Below are positions 40,410-49,282 of a stretch of DNA of 55,892 bases, piece by piece. Made by a program: the position numbers and the translations under genes. Each line of letters starts with the position of its first letter. Position 1 is the first letter of the stretch. This stretch comes from Spirochaetales bacterium (GTDB lineage: Bacteria > Spirochaetota > Spirochaetia > JAIPGG01), in contig JAIPGG010000008.1 in assembly GCA_021736255.1 (NCBI GenBank), forward strand, positions 1-55,892, read 5' to 3'. Under the pieces are notes generated by a model. It made no database searches, was not told the origin of the DNA, and saw nothing but the letters and a program-made list of their open reading frames with translations.

Positions 40410-42578
40410 TCAGTCGCCTTCTATGTACACGAGATCCCGGGAATTCGGTGCTTTGCCGGCGGTTATCCACTGCTCGATACGAGCAGTGAGTACTTCATCT
40501 TGTTCACCCAGGATGACTCCCCGGGCTAAAAGGGTTTCTCCTCCGTCCACGTTTTTCCGCTTGATCTCTATACGATCGCCTGCCTCCACAGCACCAGGAA
40601 CCAGCCGTTCGATCCGCAGGGCATCCCCTTGTACAAAACTTACCGTTCCGAGAAGTTTCTCTTCGCTCAGTGCCGTAGTAGTCCCGGCATTGTACTCAGC
40701 TGCAGACTCGGATTCTTTCCTGATCAGGTTTTGCAGTTCCTGCACCATCTCCCGGTAGGCTGGATTCTCCTCTGCCTTCTCCTCTATCTCGGTACCGAGC
40801 TCGGCATCGGTTGCTCCGGCAAGGTAGTCTGTCAAGCGGACAACCTCGTCGAAGGCACTGCTTTTCGCACTGCGGGCCGCCTGCTCTCGTAAAAGCTTTT
40901 CGATCCTGTTGTTGAAGGTATCGAGCGTAACCGGGAAACCGGGAAAGAGAGCCTTGCCTTCCGGTTTGGAAAAGACTGACACCAGGACCTCCCGGCCGGA
41001 ACGAAGCTCAACTTGGGAATCGGAAGAGATCATTCTGTCGGCCTCCTGCTTGTCCGCCTGATATGCTGTTTTCAACTCATCAACCCGATTCTTGTAGGGT
41101 TTAAGCTCTGCAACCCGGGTCTTCAGTTGGGACAGCTCCTGCTCCAGTGCGGCATTTCGAGCACGCAACGCCTCTTCCCGGCCGGTGGCTCGTTCGAGAT
41201 TCTCCCTGAGAGATCCGTTATTCTGTCTGAGTGCCGAAGCTGTACGCACGATCTCTCGCTGGCCGGAAAGAACATCTTCGGTAAGTGTCTTGATTCCCGG
41301 CTGGTTTGCCGCAGCCCTCAATTCTTCGAGGAACCGCTCAACAGCCTCTGCAGAGCGCCCCTGTTCAAAAAGCTCCCGGACAGCTTCTGCGGCACCGGTA
41401 AAGTCACCGGCATACAGAACCCGGCGGGTTCCCTCGTCCTCCACCGTCTCATCCACAGTCTCCGGGCCGGTTTCCCCTGCCTCTTTCTCGAGGCCTGCAG
41501 TCTGCCGACGGGCCCCAATCAGTTCACGCAGGGTTCGAACCAGTCGCAGATCTGCCTCCTGCCTCCGGGCAAGGGCAGGATAATTGCTCAGTGCAGGGCT
41601 TTGCAGGAGCTCCTGCAGAGAATCCAGGCTCTCTCCGGCTGATTCATACTCCCCAATCTCGATCAGATCCATAAATTCCTGGTAAGAACCGAGGATCTGG
41701 TCGGTTAAAAGCAGTTCCTGCTCGCGCCGGCCGGCAAGTGACTGCAGACGCTGTTCGGCCTCGGTCAATTCCCCGCGGGCTGCCTCAGCCTCCGCCTCGA
41801 GCTGTGCCCTCTCCTCTTGCAGGGCCACACGCTCCTGATCGAGCTCGTCTCGCAATTCTGCTTCCCGGCGAGCCAGCTCCTCTTCGAGGGCCCGGCGCTC
41901 CTCGCTGACTGCATCGAGGTTCGCCTCGAGCTCGGATTCACGCTCATTCAGTTCCTGCCGCCGTGCGGACAACTCCGCTTCAATCCGGCTCCGGTATTCT
42001 TCGAGACGGAAAGCAACCATCTCTTCCCGCTCGGTTTCGAGCTCTTTCATCCGGTTCTCTATCTCCGATTCGGAGGTCCCGAGTTCGGATAACCGCTCCC
42101 GTTCTTCTTCGAGTTCCCGGGACAGCTGCCGCCGCAGCTCCTGCTCCCGCTGGTTGATCCGCTCCTCGAGGCTCTGCTGGAGCTGTTGCTTCTCGTTATC
42201 CAGTTCGGTCAATTGATCCTGAATGCGGTTTAATTGCTGATCCTTCTGCCGGAGCTGCTGCTCGGACTCCGCCAGGATCTCCTGGATGAGCTGCGCCTCG
42301 GCGGTAAAAAAGCTCTCGGCCTCGAGAGTCAAGCTCTCCTGCCGCAGCTCGAAAAGATGCGTAATATAGAAGAAACCGCCTGCGACAATAACGGCGGCAA
42401 GAATGTTGACGAACAGCGGAAACCCGATCCCTTTTTTTCGCGGTTTGAAATCAAAAAGCTGAGGGGTAACCTTGATCTTGTTTTCCGAAACAATCTGCTC
42501 GATCTCTCCGCGTATCTCTTCCCGTTCATCCGCGGGAACTCCTGCTTCTTGATCAAGCATGTCGGAATGAGAGCTCAT
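40410..42578 (-). CDS. Single-pass membrane protein with long coiled coil, unknown function
   Basis: This protein of about 722 residues is not a known family to me. Residues 1-50 are polar and cytoplasmic. A membrane helix spans about 52-73 (GFPLFVNILAAVIVAGGFFY). A very charged coiled coil rich in Glu, Gln, Arg and Leu runs from about 80 to 290, with further helical segments to 580. The C-terminal 80 residues look beta-rich (TVSFVQGDALRIERLVPG, EVLTARIEQW). ATG 42578 is preferred over a frame opening at 42620; neither has a strong Shine-Dalgarno. It lies 39 bp before addB and is divergent from the adenylate cyclase across about 70 bp. Confidence 0.75.
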   Translation of the reverse strand: MSSHSDMLDQEAGVPADEREEIRGEIEQIVSENKIKVTPQLFDFKPRKKGIGFPLFVNILAAVIVAGGFFYITHLFELRQESLTLEAESFFTAEAQLIQEILAESEQQLRQKDQQLNRIQDQLTELDNEKQQLQQSLEERINQREQELRRQLSRELEEERERLSELGTSESEIENRMKELETEREEMVAFRLEEYRSRIEAELSARRQELNERESELEANLDAVSEERRALEEELARREAELRDELDQERVALQEERAQLEAEAEAARGELTEAEQRLQSLAGRREQELLLTDQILGSYQEFMDLIEIGEYESAGESLDSLQELLQSPALSNYPALARRQEADLRLVRTLRELIGARRQTAGLEKEAGETGPETVDETVEDEGTRRVLYAGDFTGAAEAVRELFEQGRSAEAVERFLEELRAAANQPGIKTLTEDVLSGQREIVRTASALRQNNGSLRENLERATGREEALRARNAALEQELSQLKTRVAELKPYKNRVDELKTAYQADKQEADRMISSDSQVELRSGREVLVSVFSKPEGKALFPGFPVTLDTFNNRIEKLLREQAARSAKSSAFDEVVRLTDYLAGATDAELGTEIEEKAEENPAYREMVQELQNLIRKESESAAEYNAGTTTALSEEKLLGTVSFVQGDALRIERLVPGAVEAGDRIEIKRKNVDGGETLLARGVILGEQDEVLTARIEQWITAGKAPNSRDLVYIEGD

Positions 42579-42647
42579 ATTCAGTATTATCGGAATACCT
42601 GAAAAAGAACGTAAGCGCATACGGCAAGGAAGCCGAAAAAGATAATA

Positions 42648-44306
42648 ATGGGTATTCGTCTCAAAATAATCCTGGTAGTTCTTCCCTTACTGGTTGCCAT
42701 GCTCTTTCTTGCCGGGTTTACCGCCTCTCAATCAGCAAGAAGCGGCATGACCCGGATAGCCATCGAGGCGCTCGGGTTCAAGGCTCAGGAACTCAACAAG
42801 TACGCCGAAAACCAGTGGGAACTACTTCAGAGCAACAACCTCACCGATCGCAGTGAATATATCGAGGTCACGAAAAAGGCCGTTACCTCTTACGCCGAGT
42901 CGATAATCCGTACGGATTCCGAGATGATCTTTGCCGTCGATCCCGACGGCAACGTGACAATGAGTACGAGAGAAATCGAACTCTCCGGAAAGGAAAAAGC
43001 AGAAATCCTCACTCACATGATAAACGAACGGCAGGGATGGGTCCGAGTCAACGCAGGCGGAAAAGACCGGGTCGGCCAGGCCTTCTTCCTCCGTTCCTTC
43101 GACTGGTACGTCATGGTTACCGAAGAAACCGAGAGCTTTTACCGTGAAGTCAATGAAATAAACCGGCAGACCTACATCATCCTGGGTGCCTCTCTGGTTC
43201 TCGGGATAATCTTGCTTCTGATCTTTGCAGGCTACCTTACCCGTCCGGTGGCCAAGGTTGTTGCAGCAATGAAGGACATCATCAGCCGGAACGATTTGAG
43301 CTCGCGGGTTGCGGTTGAATACAACGACGAGATCGGGACCCTCGCCCACACCTTCAACATCATGATCGGGGAGCTCGACCGCTCATACCAGCAAATCAAA
43401 TCTTACGCCTTCAAAGCCGTGCTGGCACAAAAGAACGAGATGAAAATCCGCAATATCTTTCAGAAGTATGTTCCAAAAGATGTAATCGACAGCTTCTTTA
43501 CCAATCCCGAATCGATGCTGGTTGGTGAAAACCGGGTGCTGGCAATACTCTTTTCCGATATCCGCAGCTTTACCACCATATCCGAGGGCTTTATGCCCGA
43601 CGAGCTGGTAACCGCCTTGAACCGGTACTTCGAGATCATGGTGGAAATCATTATGAACAATGAAGGGATCATCGACAAGTACATCGGCGATGCAATCATG
43701 GCCTTCTTCGGTGCGCCGGTGAAACACGAGAACGACGCCTTCCTGGCGCTGATGGCCGCCCTCGATATGCAGGAGGCCCTGGAAAAGTTCAACAAAGAGC
43801 AAATCGAAGCGGGAAAACCTGCCTTCAACACAGGAATCGGAATCAACTACGGAATCGTCACGGTGGGAAACATCGGTTCGGAAAAAAAGATGGATTACAC
43901 CGTAATCGGCGACATGGTAAACCTCGCCTCTCGGCTCGAAGGATTGACCAAGGAATACAAACAAGGGCTCATCTTTTCAGAAAGCGTTTTCCGCAAAACC
44001 AAAGACCAGATCCACTGCAGGCTCATAGACAAGGTCCGGGTAAAGGGGAAAACCGTAGGGGAAAACATCTACACCGCCCGCCGGGAATTGAGCGACCGGG
44101 AAAAACGGGCCTGGGGTTACCACCACGGAGGGCTCAAGCGCTACTACGCCCGGGATTTCGAAGGGGCCATCAAACAGTTCCAGGGAGTCCTCGAACTTCT
44201 GCCCGACGACTTCATTGCCAAGATGTACATAGAGCGCTGCAGGCAGTACATCGCCTCGCCGCCGCCGGAAAACTGGAACGGCATTCACATTATGAAGTCG
44301 AAGTAA
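42648..44306 (+). CDS. Membrane adenylate cyclase (class III) with extracytoplasmic sensor and HAMP
   Basis: This 552-residue protein has a membrane helix at about 7-27, a Cache-like extracytoplasmic sensor to about 175, a second helix at about 178-198 and a HAMP segment (YLTRPVAKVVAAMKDI). The class III cyclase domain covers about 290-470. Metal-binding aspartates are D304 (FSDIRSFT) and D348 (YIGDAIMAFFGAP). The substrate lysine lies in EKKMDYT, favouring ATP; NLASRLE gives the transition-state Arg. The last 70 residues form a short helical tail resembling a TPR unit (YYARDFEGAIKQFQGVLELLP). It turns an external signal into cAMP. Confidence 0.9.
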   Translation: MGIRLKIILVVLPLLVAMLFLAGFTASQSARSGMTRIAIEALGFKAQELNKYAENQWELLQSNNLTDRSEYIEVTKKAVTSYAESIIRTDSEMIFAVDPDGNVTMSTREIELSGKEKAEILTHMINERQGWVRVNAGGKDRVGQAFFLRSFDWYVMVTEETESFYREVNEINRQTYIILGASLVLGIILLLIFAGYLTRPVAKVVAAMKDIISRNDLSSRVAVEYNDEIGTLAHTFNIMIGELDRSYQQIKSYAFKAVLAQKNEMKIRNIFQKYVPKDVIDSFFTNPESMLVGENRVLAILFSDIRSFTTISEGFMPDELVTALNRYFEIMVEIIMNNEGIIDKYIGDAIMAFFGAPVKHENDAFLALMAALDMQEALEKFNKEQIEAGKPAFNTGIGINYGIVTVGNIGSEKKMDYTVIGDMVNLASRLEGLTKEYKQGLIFSESVFRKTKDQIHCRLIDKVRVKGKTVGENIYTARRELSDREKRAWGYHHGGLKRYYARDFEGAIKQFQGVLELLPDDFIAKMYIERCRQYIASPPPENWNGIHIMKSK

Positions 44307-44312
44307 TCCTCT

Positions 44313-46286
44313 TTACTCCGAGTACTCTACCCGGAGATACGGAGCATTGGCGCCGTTCTCGACTGAATAGAACTGGAGATAGTCGTCCAGCCCGTTGAAG
44401 TCGGTTTCGACAGGAAAGCGAAGGCGATACTGGCTGTTATATCTGCCCGCCGACAGGTCCAGGAAAACCTGGTCGCGCACCGGCACCGAGACCCAGCCGA
44501 TTCCGGTGTCTGCCGGAAGGGAGGCAAAGCTGTCTCCTCCCGGGAGGGCGGAAGCAGCATAGTCGGCGGTGTCAATTGTCTGATTACTATCGAGCCGGTC
44601 CAGCAAAATTTCCGATCCGAGCACCGGCACCGGAGCACCGCTTTGTCCGGAGCGGTAGAGGTGGAGCGAGACCTCCCCGATCGAACCGCGGTCCAGACCG
44701 TGAATGTCGAAACCGAGCAGAGCACGTACCCCAATGTCCGATCCATAATCACCCACATTCAAGAAGGTAGAGGTGGAGTCGGATGTGGCGGAATCGGTCA
44801 TCCCGTCCATCCAGGGCTCGATGATCCCGTTCCCCTGGTTTCGCTCGTGGGCCCCAACAGACCAGGGTTCGCTTCGAGGGTTTCCATCCTTGTCCATAGG
44901 CCTTCCCGCATCGTTGGCGGGAAAATCCCCGAAAGACACAGGAGAGGCACCCAGACTGATCCCCGGCGGTGTCGACTCGCTCAGGCGGAAATCTCCGTTC
45001 GCCCGGTCAACAAAAAAGGGGCGCATACTCATGTTTCCGCCGGTCGCCACTCCAGCACCCGCCAGGTTGCTTTCCATCAGTCCGATCGTGACCATGGGCG
45101 CCCCGAGATCCCCATCGTAATAGGGGTTGCCGCCTGTGTAAAAATTATTTGCCTGTACCAGGTCGGGCTTCTGCCCGCCTCCATTCTCATAAAGACCGTT
45201 TCGACTGCCGCTTGCCGCAGAGACGATAATATTGTTCTTGACAACTACCGTCTCCGGTCCGGTCAGCCCGCTCAATCTCACACCCTGCGCGGTGCCTGTA
45301 CCCAGACCTGACTCGATGGTGTTGTGCACCAGGTAGAGGTTCGACTGGTTCACATCAACAGCATGCGAATCGGTGACCGGTACAATGGCCCCGGCAATCT
45401 CGTTGTTTACCCCATACAGTGAAGAACCCGTAATAGAAACTCCGTACCCAGTTCCCGTCGGCTCACCTGCGACAATCCGGGAATTGAATGCAAATATCGA
45501 ACCGCCCCCGACACACTGGATTCCGTAGCTCGTCGCCGCACCGCTTCCGCCGAAGATCTCGCAGACACCGACCACCACCTCCGAACCGTCGACATAGAGT
45601 CCCGAGGCTCCGGCCAGCCCCCCTCCTCTCATGGCGTTGAAGACAAGCAGAGCATCGGAAGCGGTGGAAACATTCACGGCATAATCCTGGCCGTCGAGGA
45701 CATTGTGTTTTACCGCAGGGGAGGCATTGTTCTGCAGGACCACCGCAGTATTCGGAGCGTTCACCACGAATCCCTCGATCTCGGTGTCCCGGCCGATGGG
45801 GACAGCAGTACCATCCATAATAATCGCATCGCCGGCAGGGGCCGGGATTTCCGTTCGGTAATCGGGGTCCTGGAACAGGTAGATATCCCGCCGCTGCCAG
45901 TCGTCGACGTGAAATCCCCCGTGTATCGAGATCGGACCGTTGATGGTTATGTTCTCCGAGTATGTACCTGCAGCAACCGCAATGTGGTCACCCGCCGAGG
46001 CTTGGTTCACTGCATACTGGATGGTGGCATAGGGGGCTTCTCTGGACCCGTAGCCTGGGGCATCGGTCCCCTTTCCAGCGTGCACGTAAGAGCCGACCTG
46101 GAAATCCAGTCTCTCGTTGGTATATCCCTGGTAATATTCGGACTGCGGATCAACGGGGTTGTTGAACTGCCAACAAGAGACGAAAAGCAACAGGACAACA
46201 GCAGCAACTGCAGCAAAACCGCCGGCTGCCGCGAACCATTCCGTCGGCCGAAAGCAGCACCTGTTTTTCCTGGAATCTATAGGCAT
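44313..46286 (-). CDS. Lipoprotein with right-handed beta-helix repeats
   Basis: This 657-residue exported protein has a hydrophobic segment about 20-37 followed by a lipobox (LLFVSC, C38), so it is probably an outer-membrane-linked or periplasmic lipoprotein. From about residue 75 a pectate-lyase-like parallel beta-helix is seen (YATIQYAVNQASAGDHIAVAAG, then many short turns such as GYGVSITGSSLYGVNNEIAG). The C-terminal part from about 500 is a separate beta domain. There is no obvious catalytic motif, so adhesion, surface structure or carbohydrate binding are equally possible. Start ATG shares one base with the upstream stop. Confidence 0.72.
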   Translation of the reverse strand: MPIDSRKNRCCFRPTEWFAAAGGFAAVAAVVLLLFVSCWQFNNPVDPQSEYYQGYTNERLDFQVGSYVHAGKGTDAPGYGSREAPYATIQYAVNQASAGDHIAVAAGTYSENITINGPISIHGGFHVDDWQRRDIYLFQDPDYRTEIPAPAGDAIIMDGTAVPIGRDTEIEGFVVNAPNTAVVLQNNASPAVKHNVLDGQDYAVNVSTASDALLVFNAMRGGGLAGASGLYVDGSEVVVGVCEIFGGSGAATSYGIQCVGGGSIFAFNSRIVAGEPTGTGYGVSITGSSLYGVNNEIAGAIVPVTDSHAVDVNQSNLYLVHNTIESGLGTGTAQGVRLSGLTGPETVVVKNNIIVSAASGSRNGLYENGGGQKPDLVQANNFYTGGNPYYDGDLGAPMVTIGLMESNLAGAGVATGGNMSMRPFFVDRANGDFRLSESTPPGISLGASPVSFGDFPANDAGRPMDKDGNPRSEPWSVGAHERNQGNGIIEPWMDGMTDSATSDSTSTFLNVGDYGSDIGVRALLGFDIHGLDRGSIGEVSLHLYRSGQSGAPVPVLGSEILLDRLDSNQTIDTADYAASALPGGDSFASLPADTGIGWVSVPVRDQVFLDLSAGRYNSQYRLRFPVETDFNGLDDYLQFYSVENGANAPYLRVEYSE

Positions 46287-47386
46287 CAGAACCCCCGCAG
46301 GGTATACAACCGGTAGTCGATCCTGCGCAGCTCTTTCTGAATCCTTTCGGTATCCGGGGCCGAAACGCTGAAGTATATGCCTGAACCAATGCCGAAGGCT
46401 CCCAGTCCCATGGCGACAAAGGCTCCGCTTCGAAGATTCTCCACCAGCCTCCGCAGTTCCTCCGCATCCTCGGTGTAATAAGCGGCATTATAGTCCTGAA
46501 AAACACTCTGACCGATAAACAAAAGCCCCGCTGCAGCAGCGAAAGAGGTAACCCCGCCTGTATAACTCAACGCCGCAGCCTTACCATAGGATTTCCGCTT
46601 CTCTTCGACCCCTTCCAGACTGCTCAAAAGAAGGTCCCGGTTCACAAGCAGAGCGTTGATCTCTCTTTGGCGTGCCTTTTCGTCCATCGCCCGATCTCCG
46701 GCACGGACCTGCCCGCCGGTTCCACCCCCCGCGAAAAACCCTGAATCCCGCCGGTATTCCGGGAGATATGCAGCATCCCGCGCCTTCCTTCCCGGTATAT
46801 ACCGGCCCGGATCACTCGAAGCGGAAAGGAACAGCGGCAGACTGATTCCCACACCCAGAAAACCGGCAGAGGTGAACACGGCGCTGGTAGCAAGGTAGAA
46901 ATCCGCCCGGTCCCGGAGGGACTCATCAGTCTCTCCGCTGTACCGCCAGTCGCTGTATGCCCCCTCACCCATTGCGTACATTGTCAATCCCAGAGCGAAA
47001 GATGCAGCGCCAAAACTCAGCGAAGTATACATTCCCCCCTGGGCCGCCATTTTTTTCCGGCGGGCTTCTTCCAGCTCTTCATCCCGGAAAACAATGGCCC
47101 CCGGAAGGACGGGAAGTGAAGACTCCCTTCCTGAATCAACTCGGTGTTCAGCCAGCATCAGAAGGGTCCTGATTCGGGCGCTTTGTTCGACCAGCCCCTG
47201 GCTTTCCGCTTCGCCGAGGAGCTGCCGGAGGAAGGCCCGTTCTTCTTCGCTTACAAAGGACTCTTCCCCCAAGCGCTCCTGGGCGGCTTGAAGATCCGCC
47301 TCAATCGCCATCCGTTCATCTGAATCCTGTGCTCCGGCAGCAACAGGCAGAACAAATAATATCGCCCATAAAAAACGGAACCGCAT
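46286..47386 (-). CDS. Signal-peptide-bearing multi-helix membrane protein, unknown function
   Basis: This 366-residue protein has a cleavable-looking signal peptide (MRFRFLWAILFVLPVAAG) and four later hydrophobic stretches, near residues 116-139, 162-186, 277-300 and 325-345. They are separated by charged linkers rich in Arg and Glu. The two helix pairs look alike, as if arising by duplication. I do not recognise the family. It overlaps both neighbours by a single base (TAATG and TGATG), so the three genes are translationally coupled and likely form one envelope module. Confidence 0.65.
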   Translation of the reverse strand: MRFRFLWAILFVLPVAAGAQDSDERMAIEADLQAAQERLGEESFVSEEERAFLRQLLGEAESQGLVEQSARIRTLLMLAEHRVDSGRESSLPVLPGAIVFRDEELEEARRKKMAAQGGMYTSLSFGAASFALGLTMYAMGEGAYSDWRYSGETDESLRDRADFYLATSAVFTSAGFLGVGISLPLFLSASSDPGRYIPGRKARDAAYLPEYRRDSGFFAGGGTGGQVRAGDRAMDEKARQREINALLVNRDLLLSSLEGVEEKRKSYGKAAALSYTGGVTSFAAAAGLLFIGQSVFQDYNAAYYTEDAEELRRLVENLRSGAFVAMGLGAFGIGSGIYFSVSAPDTERIQKELRRIDYRLYTLRGF

Positions 47387-48558
47387 TATTTTCCTCCCCC
47401 GTCGCCGATCATGGTACGGAGTTCCACCTTCTGTTCAGAAACCTCCGCCCTGGAAAAGAGCGGGTCCAAAAACACCATCGAATCGAGCTCGGCCAAGGCC
47501 TCACCGTAACGCCCCTGCGCGGTATATAAATCAGCGAGTTCCTGCCGCGCCTTGTCGTAGGTCCGAACCGTCGGGTATTCCTGCAAAATAAGCTGAAATG
47601 TTTCCCGGGCATAATCGGTATTGCCCTGGATTATGTGGATTTTTCCCGTTTTATAGATCGCTTTGGGGACAAGAGGGGAGTCTGGATACCTTTCTACGAC
47701 CAGGGTAAACTGCTTGATCGCATCCGCCAGACGTCCTAAAGAAAGATACTCATCTCCCAGATCATAGACCTCCGCCGCCCGTGCAAGGGATTTACTACGG
47801 TCCAATCTGCCGAGGGGGAGCGCCTGATAAAACTCTTGCCGCTCGCGCTCGAGCATACCCAGATATGCCCAGCCGGCGGCTGAAAGAGAATAGGAAGCAA
47901 ACGTCATCGGGCGAAAGAACAACTCGCTTTCCGACGGCTCGACAACATCGTTTACCGCCAAAGCCGTAGAAAAGAGAAACATGAGGGGCACCATCACCTC
48001 GAGCCCTTCGATCAAAGATTCCTTCGGATAAACAGGTTCGATCGAGACCAGGTTTTTCGTTTCCCGGGAAAGATCATCCTGCATCCTGTCTTCTTGCCCT
48101 TCGGGTTCCCGGCTGAAGCGATACGCCCCCTCCGGCAGCCGGAGGTAGTTCTCCCGGGTATTCACCTCGCCGCCGGCCATGCGAACCCGTTCTTCCCCGG
48201 CCACTCCCAAGGTAATCGTGTACTCTTCCAGATCAGGACTGATATGAGCCGGCGTACCTGCGGTCAACACGACAGTCCGCCTCGTATCCCGAAATCCGGG
48301 TTTGACCAGAAGCACATCATGTTCGCCTGCAGGCAGCGTATGAAACACGGCCGGCGTCTGCATTCCCGTATCCTCACCATCGATGAGAATTCCGGCCCGA
48401 ATAGGAGAAGAGTTTACAAACAGGATGGCCGCTTCTCTTCCCTCCGCCCACAGCCCTCCTCCGCTGCCTGTACTGAGGAGCAGGAAAAAGGCCGCCGAGA
48501 GGACGGAAATGGCAAAACCTCGGGAACATAAGGCTCGAACCTTGCTAAACACACTCAT
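47386..48558 (-). CDS. PEGA-domain and TPR protein of the cell envelope
   Basis: This 390-residue protein has an N-terminal signal or anchor (about 12-38). Then comes a PEGA domain at about 42-105 (ILFVNSSPIRAGILIDGEDT, TLPAGEHDVLLVKPGFRD), a spacer with one hydrophobic stretch and TPR repeats at about 245-370 (YDLGDEYLSLGRLADAIKQF, AIYKTGKIHIIQGNTDYA). PEGA modules are surface or wall-facing beta domains common in spirochaetes; the TPR part resembles BamD-like or YfgC-like outer-membrane assembly helpers. First gene of the three-gene unit. A possible promoter (TTGCCG, 18 bp, GATACT) lies just upstream on the minus strand. Confidence 0.78.
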   Translation of the reverse strand: MSVFSKVRALCSRGFAISVLSAAFFLLLSTGSGGGLWAEGREAAILFVNSSPIRAGILIDGEDTGMQTPAVFHTLPAGEHDVLLVKPGFRDTRRTVVLTAGTPAHISPDLEEYTITLGVAGEERVRMAGGEVNTRENYLRLPEGAYRFSREPEGQEDRMQDDLSRETKNLVSIEPVYPKESLIEGLEVMVPLMFLFSTALAVNDVVEPSESELFFRPMTFASYSLSAAGWAYLGMLERERQEFYQALPLGRLDRSKSLARAAEVYDLGDEYLSLGRLADAIKQFTLVVERYPDSPLVPKAIYKTGKIHIIQGNTDYARETFQLILQEYPTVRTYDKARQELADLYTAQGRYGEALAELDSMVFLDPLFSRAEVSEQKVELRTMIGDGGGK

Positions 48559-48633
48559 AACCTTTACAAGTATCGGCTAGTGGCCGTATTTTCGGCAAGT
48601 CCCACAGAACCTTTTCAACGAGCCCCTCTCTGG

Positions 48634-48662
48634 TTGACACACTCAGAGCCAATCGGTAGGAT
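48634..48662 (+). promoter_or_regulatory. Putative promoter of tRNA-Arg
   Basis: TTGACA (48634-48639), 17 bp, TAGGAT (48657-48662), about 100 bp upstream of the tRNA gene and pointing at it. A consensus -35 with a moderate -10. Confidence 0.5.
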
Positions 48663-48770
48663 TCTTTCGGCGAATGGTTCTCAGTGTCGCAGCTTTTCCC
48701 ACAACAGCCGAATGAACAGCTTCCACGTCAGGCATCAGGCTATCAGACATCAGACACGTGCCATTCCCGT

Positions 48771-48844
48771 GCCCCGGTAGCTCAGCAGGATAGAGCAACT
48801 GCCTCCTAAGCAGTAGGTCAGCCGTTCGAATCGGCTTCGGGGTA
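48771..48844 (+). tRNA. tRNA-Arg (anticodon CCT)
   Basis: The 74-nt sequence folds as a cloverleaf. The acceptor stem is GCCCCGG with TCGGGGT (G-T wobble pairs at both ends). The D arm contains GCTCAGCAGGATAGAGC. The anticodon stem ACTGC/GCAGT encloses CTCCTAA, giving anticodon CCT (reads AGG). The T arm is GCCG-TTCGAAT-CGGC. The 3' CCA is not encoded. The following DNA changes composition at once, consistent with use of this tRNA 3' end as an integration site. Confidence 0.93.
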
Positions 48845-48999
48845 ATAGGTAATTGTTTTAATTGTATGGAGTGTGACAAGTTACTTGTGAAAACTCTCCG
48901 CTTCATACATACCCATAAAGCCTATCTTCGAAATTGATGACCATTTGTGAGTAGTTCTTCCTCAGAACCGCATTTTATAGTTCCTTTTTTTCATTCGGA

Positions 49000-49113
49000 T
49001 CATAATAAATTGCCGAAAAGGGGGTCAAAACTACTTGCCATTTCCACCTTGTACGCTTCCATTGCGACCTTGAATTTGATCGCCTTGTTCCATGTTGTGC
49101 GTCGTCTTCCCAT
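49000..49113 (-). pseudogene. IS3-family orfA remnant
   Basis: A 37-codon frame on the minus strand starts MGRRRTTWNKAIKFKVAMEA, like the first helix of IS3-type OrfA proteins (RRR...FK.KVALEA). After about 24 residues it runs into unrelated sequence and stops. Upstream of it lies an IS3-like terminal sequence (49157-49176). The rest of the element is absent, so this is a decayed or truncated insertion. Confidence 0.5.
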
Positions 49114-49156
49114 GGTGTAAAACTTCCGATTCCCATTACAACGCAATCTATCAGCG

Positions 49157-49176
49157 TTGTCCAGTTTTCGGGGTCA
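49157..49176 (-). repeat. IS3-like terminal inverted repeat
   Basis: On the minus strand TGACCCCGAAAACTGGACAA matches the look of IS3-group ends (TGA..CCCC....CTGGACA). It lies 43 bp in front of the orfA remnant, the expected place for the left end. No matching right end was found. Confidence 0.5.
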
Positions 49177-49259
49177 CCTAAAGCCTATTTTATTACTCAC
49201 ATATCTTTATGGGCACCTCTAAAAACTAGAGGAATTTCCCAAAATTCCTAATTGTGGTA

Positions 49260-49276
49260 TCCTCCTGACAGGAGGA
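49260..49276 (+). promoter_or_regulatory. Hairpin covering the transposase Shine-Dalgarno
   Basis: TCCTCCT and AGGAGGA pair perfectly (7 bp, 3-nt loop GAC) and the 3' arm is the ribosome site of the transposase gene (ATG at 49283). In RNA this would hide the site. Confidence 0.65.
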
Positions 49277-49282
49277 TGTGAG

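Larger units (their letters stand above)
48845..49210. other. AT-richer gap between tRNA-Arg and the IS5-family element
   Basis: This 366-bp stretch contains no intact gene. It holds the IS3-like remnant (49000-49176). The part from 48845 to 48999 shows nothing I can identify. Confidence 0.5.

Noticed and set aside
48643-48906. 87-codon minus-strand frame running through the tRNA-Arg gene
   Set aside because: It covers a clear tRNA cloverleaf and has no ribosome site or family features.
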